64,000 bases of DNA from Neolewinella agarilytica (GTDB lineage Bacteria; Bacteroidota; Bacteroidia; Chitinophagales; Saprospiraceae), in NCBI RefSeq assembly GCF_900110645.1, contig NZ_FOFB01000026.1, forward strand, positions 23,890 through 87,889, read 5' to 3'. Of this stretch, positions 38,825 through 48,031 are shown one piece after another (position 1 is the first letter of the stretch; the number at the start of each line of letters is the position of its first letter). Made by a program: the position numbers and the translations under genes. The notes beneath the pieces were generated by a model. The model was not told the origin of the DNA. It saw only the letters and a list, made by a program, of their open reading frames with translations, and made no database searches.

Positions 38825-41800
38825 ATGGGAAAATTGAATCGCCTGCACCAATTAACCGGATGGCTCGTTTTTGGAATCGCCGCCATCGTTTATCTGCTTA
38901 GCGCAGAGCGAACCGGCAGTCTTTGGGACTGCGGAGAGTTCGTGCTCGGTGCCTATAAAATGCAAGTCGTTCACCCGCCGGGAGCACCGCTCTTCCTGCT
39001 CATCGGACGCATCTTCTCTATTTTCGGAGGCGGCCTCTCCGCCGAAGCGGGCAGCAACCCCGCCATGATTGCTTTTGCCGTTAACGCCATGTCAGGAATC
39101 TGTACGGCATTCGCGGCGGCTTTTGTGGCCTGGATGACTATCATGCTCAGCAAAATTGCCCTGTTGGGCCGTGACGAGACGGCTGAATTGGGTAGTGGGC
39201 AGAACGTAGCCGTAGCCGCCAGTGGGCTGGTAGCCGGCCTGGCGACTGCCTTCAGCACCTCTGTCTGGTTCTCCGCCGTAGAGGGTGAGGTATACGCCAT
39301 GTCGCTGTTCTTCACCTGTCTTACGGCCTGGGCCATGATTCGTTGGTACGCCAAGCCAGACACTCCCGAAGCCGATCGCTGGTTGTTATTCGCTCTTTTT
39401 GCCTCCGGCCTCTCTATTGGTGTCCACCTTTTATCGATCCTGACGATCCCCGCCATGGGCATCTTCTACTACTTCAAGAAAAAGAATGATACCAACCTGG
39501 TGGGCTTAGGCCTCTCCGTTATTGCGGGTGTAGCTATCATCATCTTCATCCAGAGCTTCATCATTGTGGGCATCCCCACAATCTGGCAGTTTTTTGAGAT
39601 TCCGATGGTGAATGGTGGAATGCCCGTACACTCCGGACTTATTCCAACGCTACTCTTGCTGGCAGCGGTTATGTTCTTTGGCCTCCGCTATGCGCACCGT
39701 AAGAATAATGCCGTACTCCAACAAATCATGGTTGGCTTCGGTCTTATGGTTATCGCCTTCAGTACCGTCGGGGTTGTTGTTCTTCGCGCTGAAGCCAAGA
39801 CGCCGGTGAATATGAATAACCCGGACAATGTCACCAGTCTGCTGCCCTACCTCAACCGGGAGCAGTACGGCGAACGGAGTCTGCTTTACGGACAAACCTT
39901 TACCGCTGAAGTAACCAACACGGAAGTAACACCCCGCTACGGACTCGTGGACGGCAAGTACGAGCCAAATGTTACTCAGAAAATTACGCCGGAGTACAGC
40001 AAGAAAATGTTCTTCAGCCGGATGTACGACAACACCCAGGGAAGAGTTAGTCTCTACAAACAATGGATGGGCCTCGACCCCTCTCAACCACTACCGCGTG
40101 GACGCCCTAATCAGGGTGATAACATCAAGTTCTTTGTCAATTACCAGCTGGGCTGGATGTACTGGCGCTACTTCATGTGGAACTTCTCCGGCCGCCAGAA
40201 TGGTGAACAGGGTTTCTACAGCTGGGACGACAGCTCCGGCAACTGGATCACCGGGATCAAACCGCTCGATGAAGCCCGTTTGGGCGATCTCGACGCTCTG
40301 CCCGAATACGCTAAAGAGGATCCGGCCAGAAACACTTATTTCCTGCTGCCCTTCCTGTTTGGCCTCATCGGTCTTTTCTGGCACGCCAGCCGGAGCAGTA
40401 AGGAATTTATCGGACTGCTAACGCTATTTGTCATTACGGGCATCGGTATTATCGTATACACTAACCAGCCGCCAAACGAGCCAAGGGAGCGGGACTACGT
40501 CCTCGTAGGTTCTTTCTTTGTCTTCTGTATGTGGATGGGCATGGCGGTACCCGCCATGTATGAACTCGCCCGAACGAAACTTAACCAGAAAGGCTTTGCC
40601 GTAGCCGGCGGTATTGGGGCCGTAGTTCTTATCGCTCCACTGCTGATGGGCTTCCAGAACTGGGACGACCACAGCCGTGCCCAACACAGCGGTGCCCGCG
40701 ATTATGCAGCGAACTTCCTGAATTCCGTTGATCAAAACGCCATCATCTTTACTTACGGAGATAACGATACCTACCCGCTCTGGTACGCTCAGGAAGTGGA
40801 GAATATCCGTCCGGACGTACGCGTCGTCAACCTGAGCCTCATTGCGGTGGACTGGTACATCGACCTGCTACGCTACAAGATGAACGATTCGCCACCGATT
40901 AAACTTGGCCTGAGCCAGGACCTCATCCGTGGTCGTCTCCGCAACCAGGTACCTTACCTGAACCGGAATAACCAAACGGGGAACTGTGCCGCTGACCGGC
41001 CCACCAGCCTCGATCAGCTGATGCAAACCATCGCCAGCCGAAACCCCGTGCCACTGCGTAGTGGCTCCAGTCTGGAGACGCAGTACGCCAGCTGTAATGT
41101 CGGCATTCAGGTAGACCCTCGCCAGTTGAGTCGGGCACCATGGCTCGTCCCTGAAGGGGAGCAGGCTCAGCAGCGGATCCCCATCCGGATCAGCAACAGC
41201 CGACTGCTAAAGGACGAGATTGCTATTCTCGACATCATCAACTCCAACCTCTACGACCGTCCTATCTACTGGGCAGTAACCTGCCAGCAGAGCAAGCTGA
41301 TGGGCCTGGAGAACTTCCTCGAACTGGAAGGACTCGGGCTGAAGTTAACCGTCACCCACAACCCCAGTGACAGCCGCAACTACGGCATCATCGGCAGTGG
41401 TGGCATCAATACTGAGAAAACCGCAAACCTCGTCATGAACACCTGGCAGTGGGGTAACTTCGATAAGGTAGACACCCACATCAGCAGCAGCTACCAGCCA
41501 GCGGTACAGTCTATGCAGATCGTCATTATGCGTACCATGGAGGCCCTGATGGCTGAAGGAAAAACCAATGAAGCTCTCGCCGTTGGAGACAAATACTTTG
41601 CGTCTTTCCCGGACATGAACTTCCCGTTCTTCTACCAAACCTACCTGATGCTGCAGCCCTATTTCCAGGCCAACCAACTGGAACGGGCACAGCCCATTCT
41701 GGAGCAACTGGCCCGCAATACGGCGGACCGCCTGGATTACTACGACACCCTCGACGAGACCCGCAAGCGCAATAGCTACGAAGGCGAGGTGGTCCGTGCC

Positions 41801-41932
41801 GAAGCCATCGCCCGCGGCATGTTGCAACAGGTGCGTGCCCGCGGAAGCGAGGAAATAAGAGCTTCCATTGAGCAGATCCTGGGCAATCACCTTTATTTGG
41901 CGCCGGAAGCAGGACCGCAGAACCCCGGGTAG
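38825..41932 (+). CDS. DUF2723 multi-pass membrane protein
   Basis: 1035 residues from the ATG at 38825 (MGKLNRLHQLTG). The N-terminal ~170 hold the DUF2723 region (DCGEFVLGAYKMQVVHPPGAPLF), with the acidic and PPG motif like a GT-C glycosyltransferase. About 12 membrane helices extend to ~650; a periplasmic domain with YGDNDTYPLWYAQEVE follows. NCBI groups it with protein O-mannosyltransferase-like proteins, so lipid-linked sugar transfer to surface proteins is the likely role. Very common in Bacteroidota as a single long gene. Confidence 0.85.
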   Translation: MGKLNRLHQLTGWLVFGIAAIVYLLSAERTGSLWDCGEFVLGAYKMQVVHPPGAPLFLLIGRIFSIFGGGLSAEAGSNPAMIAFAVNAMSGICTAFAAAFVAWMTIMLSKIALLGRDETAELGSGQNVAVAASGLVAGLATAFSTSVWFSAVEGEVYAMSLFFTCLTAWAMIRWYAKPDTPEADRWLLFALFASGLSIGVHLLSILTIPAMGIFYYFKKKNDTNLVGLGLSVIAGVAIIIFIQSFIIVGIPTIWQFFEIPMVNGGMPVHSGLIPTLLLLAAVMFFGLRYAHRKNNAVLQQIMVGFGLMVIAFSTVGVVVLRAEAKTPVNMNNPDNVTSLLPYLNREQYGERSLLYGQTFTAEVTNTEVTPRYGLVDGKYEPNVTQKITPEYSKKMFFSRMYDNTQGRVSLYKQWMGLDPSQPLPRGRPNQGDNIKFFVNYQLGWMYWRYFMWNFSGRQNGEQGFYSWDDSSGNWITGIKPLDEARLGDLDALPEYAKEDPARNTYFLLPFLFGLIGLFWHASRSSKEFIGLLTLFVITGIGIIVYTNQPPNEPRERDYVLVGSFFVFCMWMGMAVPAMYELARTKLNQKGFAVAGGIGAVVLIAPLLMGFQNWDDHSRAQHSGARDYAANFLNSVDQNAIIFTYGDNDTYPLWYAQEVENIRPDVRVVNLSLIAVDWYIDLLRYKMNDSPPIKLGLSQDLIRGRLRNQVPYLNRNNQTGNCAADRPTSLDQLMQTIASRNPVPLRSGSSLETQYASCNVGIQVDPRQLSRAPWLVPEGEQAQQRIPIRISNSRLLKDEIAILDIINSNLYDRPIYWAVTCQQSKLMGLENFLELEGLGLKLTVTHNPSDSRNYGIIGSGGINTEKTANLVMNTWQWGNFDKVDTHISSSYQPAVQSMQIVIMRTMEALMAEGKTNEALAVGDKYFASFPDMNFPFFYQTYLMLQPYFQANQLERAQPILEQLARNTADRLDYYDTLDETRKRNSYEGEVVRAEAIARGMLQQVRARGSEEIRASIEQILGNHLYLAPEAGPQNPG

Positions 41933-41944
41933 GAGGCCAGGGTC

Positions 41945-42000
41945 CAAGTTGCAGGTTACAGGTTGCGGGTTGCCAACCTGTAACTTGCAACCTGCAACCT
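41945..42000. repeat. imperfect inverted repeat built from GTTGCAGGTT-like words
   Basis: The left half (AAGTTGCAGGTTACAGGTTG) and the right half (CAACCTGTAACTTGCAACCT) are near complements with short direct repeats inside each. It lies between the DUF2723 stop and the next start. It can form a hairpin but has no T-run. Confidence 0.6.
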
Positions 42001-42011
42001 ATCTTAGCCCC

Positions 42012-43523
42012 ATGCAGGGATTAATCGACCGAGCCTACGGGTTTACTGAGCGGCAAGCCATCGTTTCTGATGGTCAAATTTTCACTTACGGGGAGCTGCT
42101 GGAGCGTTCGGGCAGCGTTGCGGCGGCCCTACTGGCCGGCCGGGAAGACCTGGCCGAAGCCCGGGTAGCCTTCATCGTGCCACCTTCTTTTGAATATGTG
42201 ATGTGCCAGTGGGGCATCTGGCGGGCGGGCGGTATTGCCGTGCCGCTTTGCGTAGACCATCCCCTGCCCTCCTTACGCTATGTGTTGGAAGATACTGCGG
42301 CGGAGGTCCTCATCGTCCATGAAGCATATGAAGAGCTATTAAAAGAAACCGCTGAAGAGTTGAAGATACAGCTCCTGCCCCTGCGGGAAATTCCACACGA
42401 GAGCCCCAGCGCGTCCTTACCCACCCTTGCACCTGCGGACCGCGCCCAACTTCGAGCGAAGCGATCGCGCAGAGCGCAAATCTTGTATACCTCCGGCACG
42501 ACCAGTCTCCCGAAAGGAGTCGTTACTACCCACGCTAACATCGAGAACCAGATTAAAACCCTGGTGGATGCCTGGGAATGGAGCGCTGATGACCGGATTC
42601 TGAACATTCTGCCATTACACCACGTCCACGGTATCATCAACGTGCTGAGTTGCGCACTTTGGAGCGGCGCGAGCTGTGAATTCCTGCCCCGCTTCAACGC
42701 CCATACCGTCTGGGAGAAAATGGCCAGCGGAGCCATCACCCGCTTTATGGCCGTGCCAACGATTTACTATAAATTGATCAGCCACTGGGAAAAGCTTGAC
42801 GAGAGCGATCAGACCCGCCTCAGTGCTGCTGCCCGCACCCTGAACCTGATGATTTCCGGCTCCGCAGCGCTGCCAGTGCCCACGCTGGAGCGTTGGCGGG
42901 AGATCACCGGCCACACCCTGCTGGAACGTTACGGCATGACCGAAATCGGCATGGGCCTTTCCAACAGCTACCGGGGCGAACGCCGGCCGGGGCACGTCGG
43001 CCTGCCCCTTCCCGGCGTAGAAATGCGGTTGGCCGATGCAGAAAACAATACCATCCACCTGGCGAATGTGCCCGGAGAAATACAGATTAAGGGCGATAGT
43101 GTTTTCCTGGAGTACTGGCAAAAACCAGAAGCTACGGCTAAAGCATTTACTGAAGACGGCTGGTTTTTAACCGGTGATGTCGCAGAACTCAACGACGGCC
43201 TCTATCGCATTTTGGGCCGGGACTCGGTGGACATCATCAAGTCCGGCGGCTATAAAATTTCCGCGCTCGAGATTGAGGCCGTGCTACTACGACATGAGCT
43301 GGTGGACGAGTGTGCCATCGTTGGTCTGCCCGACGAAGAGTGGGGAGAAATCATTGCCGCCGCCATCGTATCTTCGGCAACACCAGACACTACGGAACTG
43401 ACTGCCTGGCTTCGGGAACGCATCCCCGCTTACCGTTTACCCCGCCGCTGGCTGCAACTGGACGAGCTGCCCCGCAACACCCTCGGCAAGGTGACTAAGA
43501 ACGAACTCAAAAAAATATTCTGA
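42012..43523 (+). CDS. malonyl-CoA/acyl-CoA synthetase-like enzyme (MatB/ACSF3 type)
   Basis: 503 residues from the ATG at 42012; the longer frame runs back into the upstream gene and repeat. It is an adenylate-forming enzyme: P-loop YTSGTTSLPKG (about 158-168), ERYGMTEIGM (A5 motif), WFLTGDVAEL, and the C-terminal GRDSVDIIKSGGYKIS and PRNTLGKVTKNEL with the catalytic Lys. The GERRPGHVGLPLPGVE stretch and ERYGMTEIGM are much like ACSF3/MatB malonyl-CoA synthetases, so it may activate malonate or methylmalonate. The substrate needs testing. A copy of the dispersed repeat (42427-42446) lies in the sequence encoding a linker before the P-loop. Confidence 0.8.
   Translation: MQGLIDRAYGFTERQAIVSDGQIFTYGELLERSGSVAAALLAGREDLAEARVAFIVPPSFEYVMCQWGIWRAGGIAVPLCVDHPLPSLRYVLEDTAAEVLIVHEAYEELLKETAEELKIQLLPLREIPHESPSASLPTLAPADRAQLRAKRSRRAQILYTSGTTSLPKGVVTTHANIENQIKTLVDAWEWSADDRILNILPLHHVHGIINVLSCALWSGASCEFLPRFNAHTVWEKMASGAITRFMAVPTIYYKLISHWEKLDESDQTRLSAAARTLNLMISGSAALPVPTLERWREITGHTLLERYGMTEIGMGLSNSYRGERRPGHVGLPLPGVEMRLADAENNTIHLANVPGEIQIKGDSVFLEYWQKPEATAKAFTEDGWFLTGDVAELNDGLYRILGRDSVDIIKSGGYKISALEIEAVLLRHELVDECAIVGLPDEEWGEIIAAAIVSSATPDTTELTAWLRERIPAYRLPRRWLQLDELPRNTLGKVTKNELKKIF
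42427..42446 (+). repeat. dispersed GC-rich repeat copy inside acyl-CoA synthetase gene
   Basis: TTGCACCTGCGGACCGCGCC, read as Leu-Ala-Pro-Ala-Asp-Arg-Ala in a linker. Confidence 0.65.
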
Positions 43524-43525
43524 GC

Positions 43526-43648
43526 ATGGATTTCTGGACAAGCTTTCCTTACTGGGGCATCCTCCTCCTGATCGGGATCAATACCTGGCTGGTGATCCGG
43601 CGGGATATTGAGGTGGAAGAGCGGGAAGGCGCGGAACTGGATCACTGA
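43526..43648 (+). CDS. 40-aa small membrane protein
   Basis: Begins MDFWTSFPYWG, has one helix (ILLLIGINTWLVI), and ends in an acidic tail (RRDIEVEEREGAELDH). It starts 2 bp after the synthetase stop, so it is probably translated with it. Positive-then-acidic ordering supports a real membrane peptide. Function unknown. Confidence 0.55.
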   Translation: MDFWTSFPYWGILLLIGINTWLVIRRDIEVEEREGAELDH

Positions 43649-43685
43649 TCTCATGGTCGGGGCGTTACACTCCGGGTCATCAATT

Positions 43686-43705
43686 GGCGCAGACGCAGGT
43701 GCAAA
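43686..43705 (-). repeat. dispersed GC-rich repeat copy
   Basis: GGCGCAGACGCAGGTGCAAA in the gap between the 40-aa gene and the convergent comEC stop. Confidence 0.7.
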
Positions 43706-43727
43706 GGGAAGTTATCCGGCAAGGGAC

Positions 43728-45857
43728 TCACCATTCCAGTATTAACGCCCCATCCTCCCCCGTAGCGTGGATTTCCCAGTTAAGACGCTCACCCAGTCCT
43801 CTCCACTCCGCCAGGCGGTAGGTAGGGTTACTGCCATCCACCACCAGCAGCGGAGTGCCGGACACTTCCGGCAAACGATCCGGGCGGTAGCCGTTACGGA
43901 CCAGCAGGTGGGTAAAGTCTCCACTGGGTACACCCTCCGTTGGTAAGTTTTTATCAAGAATCAGCCAGCGGGTATCGCCCGCCGTCAGTATCCCGTTGCT
44001 CAAGGCGAGGTCTCCCACAATGGTATCGGCGGTAAACGGAAGCGTGAAGGCGGGTTCGTAGCCGTAGTGCTCACGATTGGGGCCGGCGGTCCAGGCGAGG
44101 TCGTCGGGTGCAGGTTCGGAACCGAGCGCGAAGGCGGTTTCGCCGCCGAGGCGAATATCCATCAGTCCACCACGGGAAACGTGGTAGAGGGTGAGCGTGG
44201 CTCCTTTAACCTCCCCTGGCACCTGCGCACGGGCGCCAAAAAATGTTCCCACAAAAACGACTATGCCCGCCAGCAACGTCCACCAATTCCGCCAGCGCAC
44301 CCAGATGGCCAGCAGGCCGATGCCAATGGCCAGTGATAGCGCCCAGTACCAGCTCAACTCGGGAACTTTAATGAGCGAGCCCGGTAACTGTTGAAAGAAA
44401 AAGATGAAGGCGTTCTGTAAACCAATCACTGCTCCCAGCAGAGCCCCCGTCAGTGAAGCTACTGCACTTTCACCTCCCAGAGCAACTACCAGGCCATGGA
44501 ACAGCCCCAAAAACATCGCCCCGAAGGCTGACACAATTACCGCCGTTCCACTGACCAGAAAGTAAGTTGGGAATTGGCCGAAGTTGTAGAGCGACAGCGG
44601 CAATGTCCCCAACTGCGCGCCCGTGCTGGCCGCGATGGTAGACCAGGCCGCCCGCAGTAATTTCGTTGGCCAGCGAATCAACCGGTCAATCGGCGAAGCA
44701 AACAACACGATACCAATAATGGCCGTAAACGACAGCTGAAATCCCACCCGGAACAGTTGCCCGGGATCCAGCCACAGCATGAGCAGTGCCGCCGCCGCCA
44801 GCGTGTTGAAAATGTCCCCCTTGCGGTGGCTAATGCCACCGATCGCCAGAATGGTAAACATGATCGCCGACCGCTGCACGGATGGACTAAAGCCCGACAC
44901 CAGCGCAAATAACCAGACCGCAACTACGCTCAGGCCTGCCACCAGCCAACGCCCGGCTGTAGTCCGGTCAAGCCGAAGCACCGTCACCAACAGAAAACGC
45001 AGGATCAGGAAGATAATACCGACGTGCAGCCCCGAAACCGCCAGCACGTGGATGGCTCCAGTCTCCGTATAAGCCGACTTCACCTCCTGGCTGATGCCGT
45101 CCCGCTTTCCCATCACCAGAGCAGCAGCAACGGCTAACTCATCACCGGAGAGGTACGCCTGAAAAGTCTGAAACCACGCATTACGCCAACGCTCTGCCCG
45201 GGCGCGCAGTCCGCCCCGGGCCGACTGGCTCACCCGCCAATCCGCCCCTTCCCGCAGAAAAACCTGGTGGTAAATCGCCTGACGATGCCAGTAGGCCCGC
45301 AGGTCGAAGACGTGCGGATTGAGCGGTTTTTTGAGTTCGCGTATCTCTCCCTTAAAAACAATCTCGTCGCCTACGGAAAGCGTACTCGTTTTCTCGTCTG
45401 GCGGCAGGTACAACAGCAGCTGGCCGGTTACCGATCGGTTGCTGGTAGAGTCGTTGAGCAGCGCCTTTACGGTAGTCTCCGCCCGGATGCTTTTCCGGCC
45501 GGGTCGCAGGCTGTTAATGGTCACGGCCAGCAGGTCCTCCGCTTCTAACTGTGAGGCGAAGAAATCAGCTTGCTCCGGGAGGTAGGTAGCGTTATTGCGC
45601 CAACCTCCCAGCGTAAAGAAAAGCAGTAAAATAAAAGCACTTGCGCCTACGGCCTTCCAGCGCTCCGGACCGGGGAAAAGCACGCTCAAGATTACGGGAA
45701 GAAAGCAAGCCATCGCGACATACCACCAGGCTGCGGAGCCGGTATAGCCCATGGCATCCGCCACAAAAACGCCCAGGCCAAACCCCACGACGGCGGGCAC
45801 CAGCGGTACCCTACCCCAGGCGGGTGGTGGTGATGGTTTGGTCTTCGTCTTAGTCAC
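43728..45857 (-). CDS. comEC: ComEC/Rec2-like DNA uptake channel
   Basis: 709 residues. N-terminal membrane helices, an OB-like DUF4131 part (about 60-190), then the competence domain (about 215-500) with LAVSGLHVGIIFLILRF, the classic HVL/SGLH signature, and KRDG. The usual C-terminal beta-lactamase-like nuclease domain seems shortened and lacks HxHxDH, ending in a non-catalytic remnant. It should move single-stranded DNA through the inner membrane during natural transformation. A weak copy of the dispersed repeat (44217-44237) is in its coding region. Confidence 0.85.
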   Translation of the reverse strand: MTKTKTKPSPPPAWGRVPLVPAVVGFGLGVFVADAMGYTGSAAWWYVAMACFLPVILSVLFPGPERWKAVGASAFILLLFFTLGGWRNNATYLPEQADFFASQLEAEDLLAVTINSLRPGRKSIRAETTVKALLNDSTSNRSVTGQLLLYLPPDEKTSTLSVGDEIVFKGEIRELKKPLNPHVFDLRAYWHRQAIYHQVFLREGADWRVSQSARGGLRARAERWRNAWFQTFQAYLSGDELAVAAALVMGKRDGISQEVKSAYTETGAIHVLAVSGLHVGIIFLILRFLLVTVLRLDRTTAGRWLVAGLSVVAVWLFALVSGFSPSVQRSAIMFTILAIGGISHRKGDIFNTLAAAALLMLWLDPGQLFRVGFQLSFTAIIGIVLFASPIDRLIRWPTKLLRAAWSTIAASTGAQLGTLPLSLYNFGQFPTYFLVSGTAVIVSAFGAMFLGLFHGLVVALGGESAVASLTGALLGAVIGLQNAFIFFFQQLPGSLIKVPELSWYWALSLAIGIGLLAIWVRWRNWWTLLAGIVVFVGTFFGARAQVPGEVKGATLTLYHVSRGGLMDIRLGGETAFALGSEPAPDDLAWTAGPNREHYGYEPAFTLPFTADTIVGDLALSNGILTAGDTRWLILDKNLPTEGVPSGDFTHLLVRNGYRPDRLPEVSGTPLLVVDGSNPTYRLAEWRGLGERLNWEIHATGEDGALILEW

Positions 45858-45942
45858 CTCGTGAAAGTAGGAAAATTTTCGGGCTTAGCTTGGTTGGTTG
45901 GCATCTATACGGCCATTCCGGATAAATACGAGGAATCAAGGC

Positions 45943-46554
45943 TTACCGCCTTGCGTACGGCATTCGCCGTCCTTTGCCAACCTCATGATAGTTATCCAGG
46001 CCCGCCACGCTCATCGTCTGCAATAGCTCGTGATCCACGTGTCCGGTTTCGGCGACTGCCTCGTCCGGAAGGAAAATCTCCTGCACACGGCCAACGATAA
46101 AGTAAGTCTCAATGCCACTGATCTTATGTTCCTCTTCGAAGGTGAGTCCGATGCGGATTTTACTCTCCGCCACGTAGGGTGCTTTACACTTGTCGCTGTA
46201 TTCCGGTGTCAGGCCCGTAGCCGCAAACTCAGATTCCTCGAGTTTGTAGTTGGCGCTGGTTTGGTGGGCTTTCTCCAAAAAATCAGGATGCAGCGTATTG
46301 ATCGTAAACCACTTATTCGCCTTCAGGTGATGGTAGGTGTGCCGGGGTACCGTGAGGGGCCGCATAATGAAGCCCAACAGCGGAGGTGAACTGGCACTGA
46401 TGTGCACGAAAGAACTGAATACCCCGAGGTTCTCCTGCCCGCGGTAACCGCGGGTGCCCACCAGATGCACACCGCGAGGCCCCGGCAGGGTATTCATAAA
46501 ATGGCGGCGGTACATGGATTCCTGCGCGAGGATGTCTTCCAGACTTAAGTGCAT
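45943..46554 (-). CDS. flavin reductase-like FMN-binding split-barrel protein
   Basis: 203 residues. The FMN-binding split barrel is seen as LVGTRGYRGQENLGVFSSFVHISASSPPLLGFIMRP, followed by KWFTINTLHPDFLEKAHQTSANY. Related proteins (DIM6/NTAB family) reduce flavin with NAD(P)H or bind FMN for other redox work. The substrate is not evident. No signal peptide. It ends 86 bp from the start side of comEC. Confidence 0.75.
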   Translation of the reverse strand: MHLSLEDILAQESMYRRHFMNTLPGPRGVHLVGTRGYRGQENLGVFSSFVHISASSPPLLGFIMRPLTVPRHTYHHLKANKWFTINTLHPDFLEKAHQTSANYKLEESEFAATGLTPEYSDKCKAPYVAESKIRIGLTFEEEHKISGIETYFIVGRVQEIFLPDEAVAETGHVDHELLQTMSVAGLDNYHEVGKGRRMPYARR

Positions 46555-46614
46555 AGCGTACGAAGGTTTACCCGATAAATGCCTTAGCCCGGTAAATGTT
46601 CTGCGCTGCAGCCT

Positions 46615-47874
46615 CTACCCAAGGTCCTTTACGGTAAAGCCCAGTGTTTCCAGGTCCCGGTAAAAATCAGGGTAGCTCTTACCCACGACCAGTGGGTCTT
46701 CGATCCGGATGGGATGCTGGAGCGCCAGCGGAGCCAAAGCCATTGCCATACGGTGATCATGATAGGTAGCAAAGGTGGGCGTTCCGGCGGAGAAATCCGC
46801 CTTTTCTTCCTGCCCGAAGAACTGTTGCCCTTCCTGAGCGCCACTCATATGAGCGGGGATTTTGTAAAGGGTGATCCCCAGCTTACCGAGTTCGGTCTTC
46901 ATTGCCTTCACCCGGTCGGTTTCCTTAATGAAGAGGGTCTGCAAACCACTGTAGAGCCCCTGCACACCCATACCGGCGCAGCTCGCCATCAATGTCTGAG
47001 CGATATCGGGGCACTTAACGAAGTCCTGCTCAAAGAAGGGAGGAATCAAGGCCTCGGCTGACTTTTCAATACGCAGACCCGTTTCGTTGAAAGTAGTGGT
47101 AACCCCGAAGCGGCGATACAGCTCCGCCACAACGGCGTCTCCCTGTACACTTTCTTCGAAGAGGCCGTCAATCTGCAGATCGGCCGAAGGAGCCAGGGCC
47201 GCCAGACCGTAGTAGTAGCTGGCCGCTGACCAATCGGCCTCCACGGTGAATTCCCGGGGCTGATATGCCTGAGCGGGCACAACGATCGTCTGCCCGTCCC
47301 ACTCATGCTCCACGCCAAAGTAAGCCATGAGCGAGAGTGTCATATTGATGTAGGGGATGCTGACAATCCGGCCCTCCAGCGTGAGGCGCAGCCCTTTGGG
47401 CAGCGTGGGCGCCAGCATGAGGAGGCTGGAGATGTACTGGCTGCTGGTGTCAGCGGCAATGCTGATGGCGTCCGTAGCATCCAGTGCACTCTGCCCGATT
47501 TTCAGCGGGGGGTAGCCTTCGTTTTCGACGTAGGTGATATCCGCGCCGAGTTCCCGCAGTGCATCAACGAGAATACCGATGGGGCGTTCTTTCATCCGTT
47601 GGCTACCGGTCAGTATTTGGTAACCGGCGCGGCGACTCAAAAAGCCCGTAAGGAAACGGAAAGTGGTTCCGGCCGGTCCGGCGTCCAGGATTTCGTCTTC
47701 GCTGGCGAGCAAATTTTGCAGGCGGACGGTATCATCAGCTTCGGCCAGGCGATGAATCGGAAACCCACCGGGCGTCAGTGCGCAAATGATGAGCGCGCGG
47801 TTAGCGATGGATTTGGATCCGGTAAGCTGGATGCGGCCGGTAAGAGGACCGCCGGGATGGCTGAGTTCGTACAT
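46615..47874 (-). CDS. aroA: 3-phosphoshikimate 1-carboxyvinyltransferase (EPSP synthase)
   Basis: 419 residues from the ATG at 47874 (MYELSHPGGPL); upstream open frame codons come from a repeat and are not part of it. Key regions are present: TGSKSIANRALI (substrate-binding Lys, Ser), AGTTFRFLTGFLS, the catalytic KETDRVKAMKTELGKLG region, and HDHRMAMALAPLAL. It makes 5-enolpyruvylshikimate-3-phosphate in the shikimate pathway. The active-site AGTT...RFLT variant is of the Bacteroidota type (shorter, class II-like). The hisA gene lies upstream on the same strand. Confidence 0.88.
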   Translation of the reverse strand: MYELSHPGGPLTGRIQLTGSKSIANRALIICALTPGGFPIHRLAEADDTVRLQNLLASEDEILDAGPAGTTFRFLTGFLSRRAGYQILTGSQRMKERPIGILVDALRELGADITYVENEGYPPLKIGQSALDATDAISIAADTSSQYISSLLMLAPTLPKGLRLTLEGRIVSIPYINMTLSLMAYFGVEHEWDGQTIVVPAQAYQPREFTVEADWSAASYYYGLAALAPSADLQIDGLFEESVQGDAVVAELYRRFGVTTTFNETGLRIEKSAEALIPPFFEQDFVKCPDIAQTLMASCAGMGVQGLYSGLQTLFIKETDRVKAMKTELGKLGITLYKIPAHMSGAQEGQQFFGQEEKADFSAGTPTFATYHDHRMAMALAPLALQHPIRIEDPLVVGKSYPDFYRDLETLGFTVKDLG

Positions 47875-47879
47875 TTCTT

Positions 47880-47954
47880 GAGTCAAGTAGTCAAATAGTA
47901 AGGGAGTCAGATAGTAAGGTTGTCTTTGGCCAGCACTATTTGACTGCTTGACTC
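47880..47954. repeat. long inverted repeat upstream of aroA
   Basis: GAGTCAAGTAGTCAAATAGT (47880-47899) pairs with ACTATTTGACTGCTTGACTC (47935-47954), 19 of 20 positions, around 35 bases that contain further GACT/AGTC words. It lies just before the aroA start and would put a strong hairpin in its leader. Confidence 0.7.
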
Positions 47955-47974
47955 TCTGACTGTTTGACTCTCCA

Positions 47975-47995
47975 GGCGCGGACGCCGGTGCAAAG
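47975..47995 (-). repeat. dispersed GC-rich repeat copy
   Basis: GGCGCGGACGCCGGTGCAAAG in the gap between the aroA start region and the hisA stop, one mismatch from the core. Confidence 0.65.
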
Positions 47996-48031
47996 AAAGG
48001 GATTAAAGAGCAAGGGGGTAAAGCATCGGCC

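Noticed and set aside
41868..42011. N-terminal extension of the acyl-CoA synthetase
   Set aside because: It overlaps the end of the DUF2723 gene and the inverted repeat; the conserved protein begins at 42012.
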